From Cohnella phaseoli (GTDB taxonomy: Bacteria > Bacillota > Bacilli > Paenibacillales > Paenibacillaceae): a DNA stretch of 47,457 nt. The position numbers and the translations under genes are program-made. The stretch is from contig NZ_QRDZ01000051.1 of assembly GCF_003386235.1 (NCBI RefSeq), forward strand, positions 1-47,457, in the 5' to 3' direction. Below, one piece after another: positions 47,360 to 47,457 of the stretch. The stretch's first letter is position 1. Every line of letters begins with the position of its first letter. The notes below the pieces were generated by a model. That model ran no database searches. It was not told the DNA's origin and saw nothing but the letters and a program-made list of their open reading frames with translations.

Positions 47360-47457
47360 TTCATGGAGAGTTTGATCCTGGCTCAGGACGAACGCTGGCG
47401 GCGTGCCTAATACATGCAAGTCGAGCGGATCTCTGATGGAGCTTGCTCCTGATGAGG
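47360..47457 (+). rRNA. rrs: 16S ribosomal RNA, 5' end (partial)
   Basis: AGAGTTTGATCCTGGCTCAG, the universal 27F primer site, starts at 47367 and is E. coli position 8, so the mature 5' end is near 47360. CGAACGCTGGCGGCGTGCC and TACATGCAAGTCGAGCGGA follow. The window ends inside variable region V1. Only about 98 of roughly 1550 bases are present. Confidence 0.97.

Noticed and set aside
47219..47410. Open frame of 63 codons across the rrn leader into 16S
   Set aside because: It lies in rRNA leader and mature 16S sequence.

Overview
The window is a chromosomal segment of a spore-forming Firmicute, most likely a member of the Paenibacillaceae (Paenibacillus/Cohnella-like). This rests on the Bacillus-type gene order, the close match of RpoB, RpoA and the ribosomal proteins to the Bacillus families, frequent TTG and GTG starts behind strong AAGGAGG sites, moderately high GC, and the sporulation genes at the right end. 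The genus is an inference from remembered sequences.

Layout. An aldehyde dehydrogenase gene (339-1772) opens the window, preceded by a cluster of palindromic repeats. Then come rpmG-secE-nusG-rplK-rplA, an L10 leader with an attenuator, rplJ-rplL, a terminator, a YbxB-like methyltransferase, and rpoB-rpoC behind their own promoter and structured leader. Between rpoC and rpsL lie a two-gene ABC transporter and a MITE-like repeat, where Bacillus carries the L7Ae-family gene ybxF. The str operon follows (rpsL-rpsG-fusA-tuf). Two membrane-protein genes on the minus strand (YitT family, DUF421/YetF family) separate tuf from the long S10-spc-alpha cluster. That cluster runs from rpsJ to rplQ and includes secY, adk, map, a KOW protein, infA, rpmJ, rpsM, rpsK and rpoA. 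truA follows rplQ directly, without the ECF transporter genes usual in Bacillus, and then an L13-leader-controlled rplM-rpsI pair.

The right end carries a sulfate-assimilation pair (cysH, sat) and a sporulation/germination block syntenic with Bacillus: cwlD, salA, gerD (minus), kbaA, pdaB (minus), a SpoIIM-family gene and a small unknown gene. The window stops about 98 nt into a 16S rRNA gene behind rrn promoters and a boxA.

How it works together. The core encodes transcription (rpoA, rpoB, rpoC, nusG), translation (ribosomal proteins, EF-G, EF-Tu, IF-1), protein export (secE, secY) and N-terminal maturation (map). Most control visible in the sequence is by sigma-A promoters and structured leaders: L10 and L13 leaders, a candidate S10 leader, and less familiar leaders before rpmG, rpoB and rpsL. 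The sporulation block has plausible sigma-G (gerD) and sigma-E (pdaB) promoters.

Limits. I see no clearly undescribed multi-gene system. The best leads are the MITE-like element that supplies a stop codon, the sequence words shared by the rpmG and rpoB leaders, the ABC transporter in the rpoC-rpsL gap, and the cwlD ribosome-binding site buried in a terminator stem. There is no CRISPR array, no tRNA and no transposase gene in the window.
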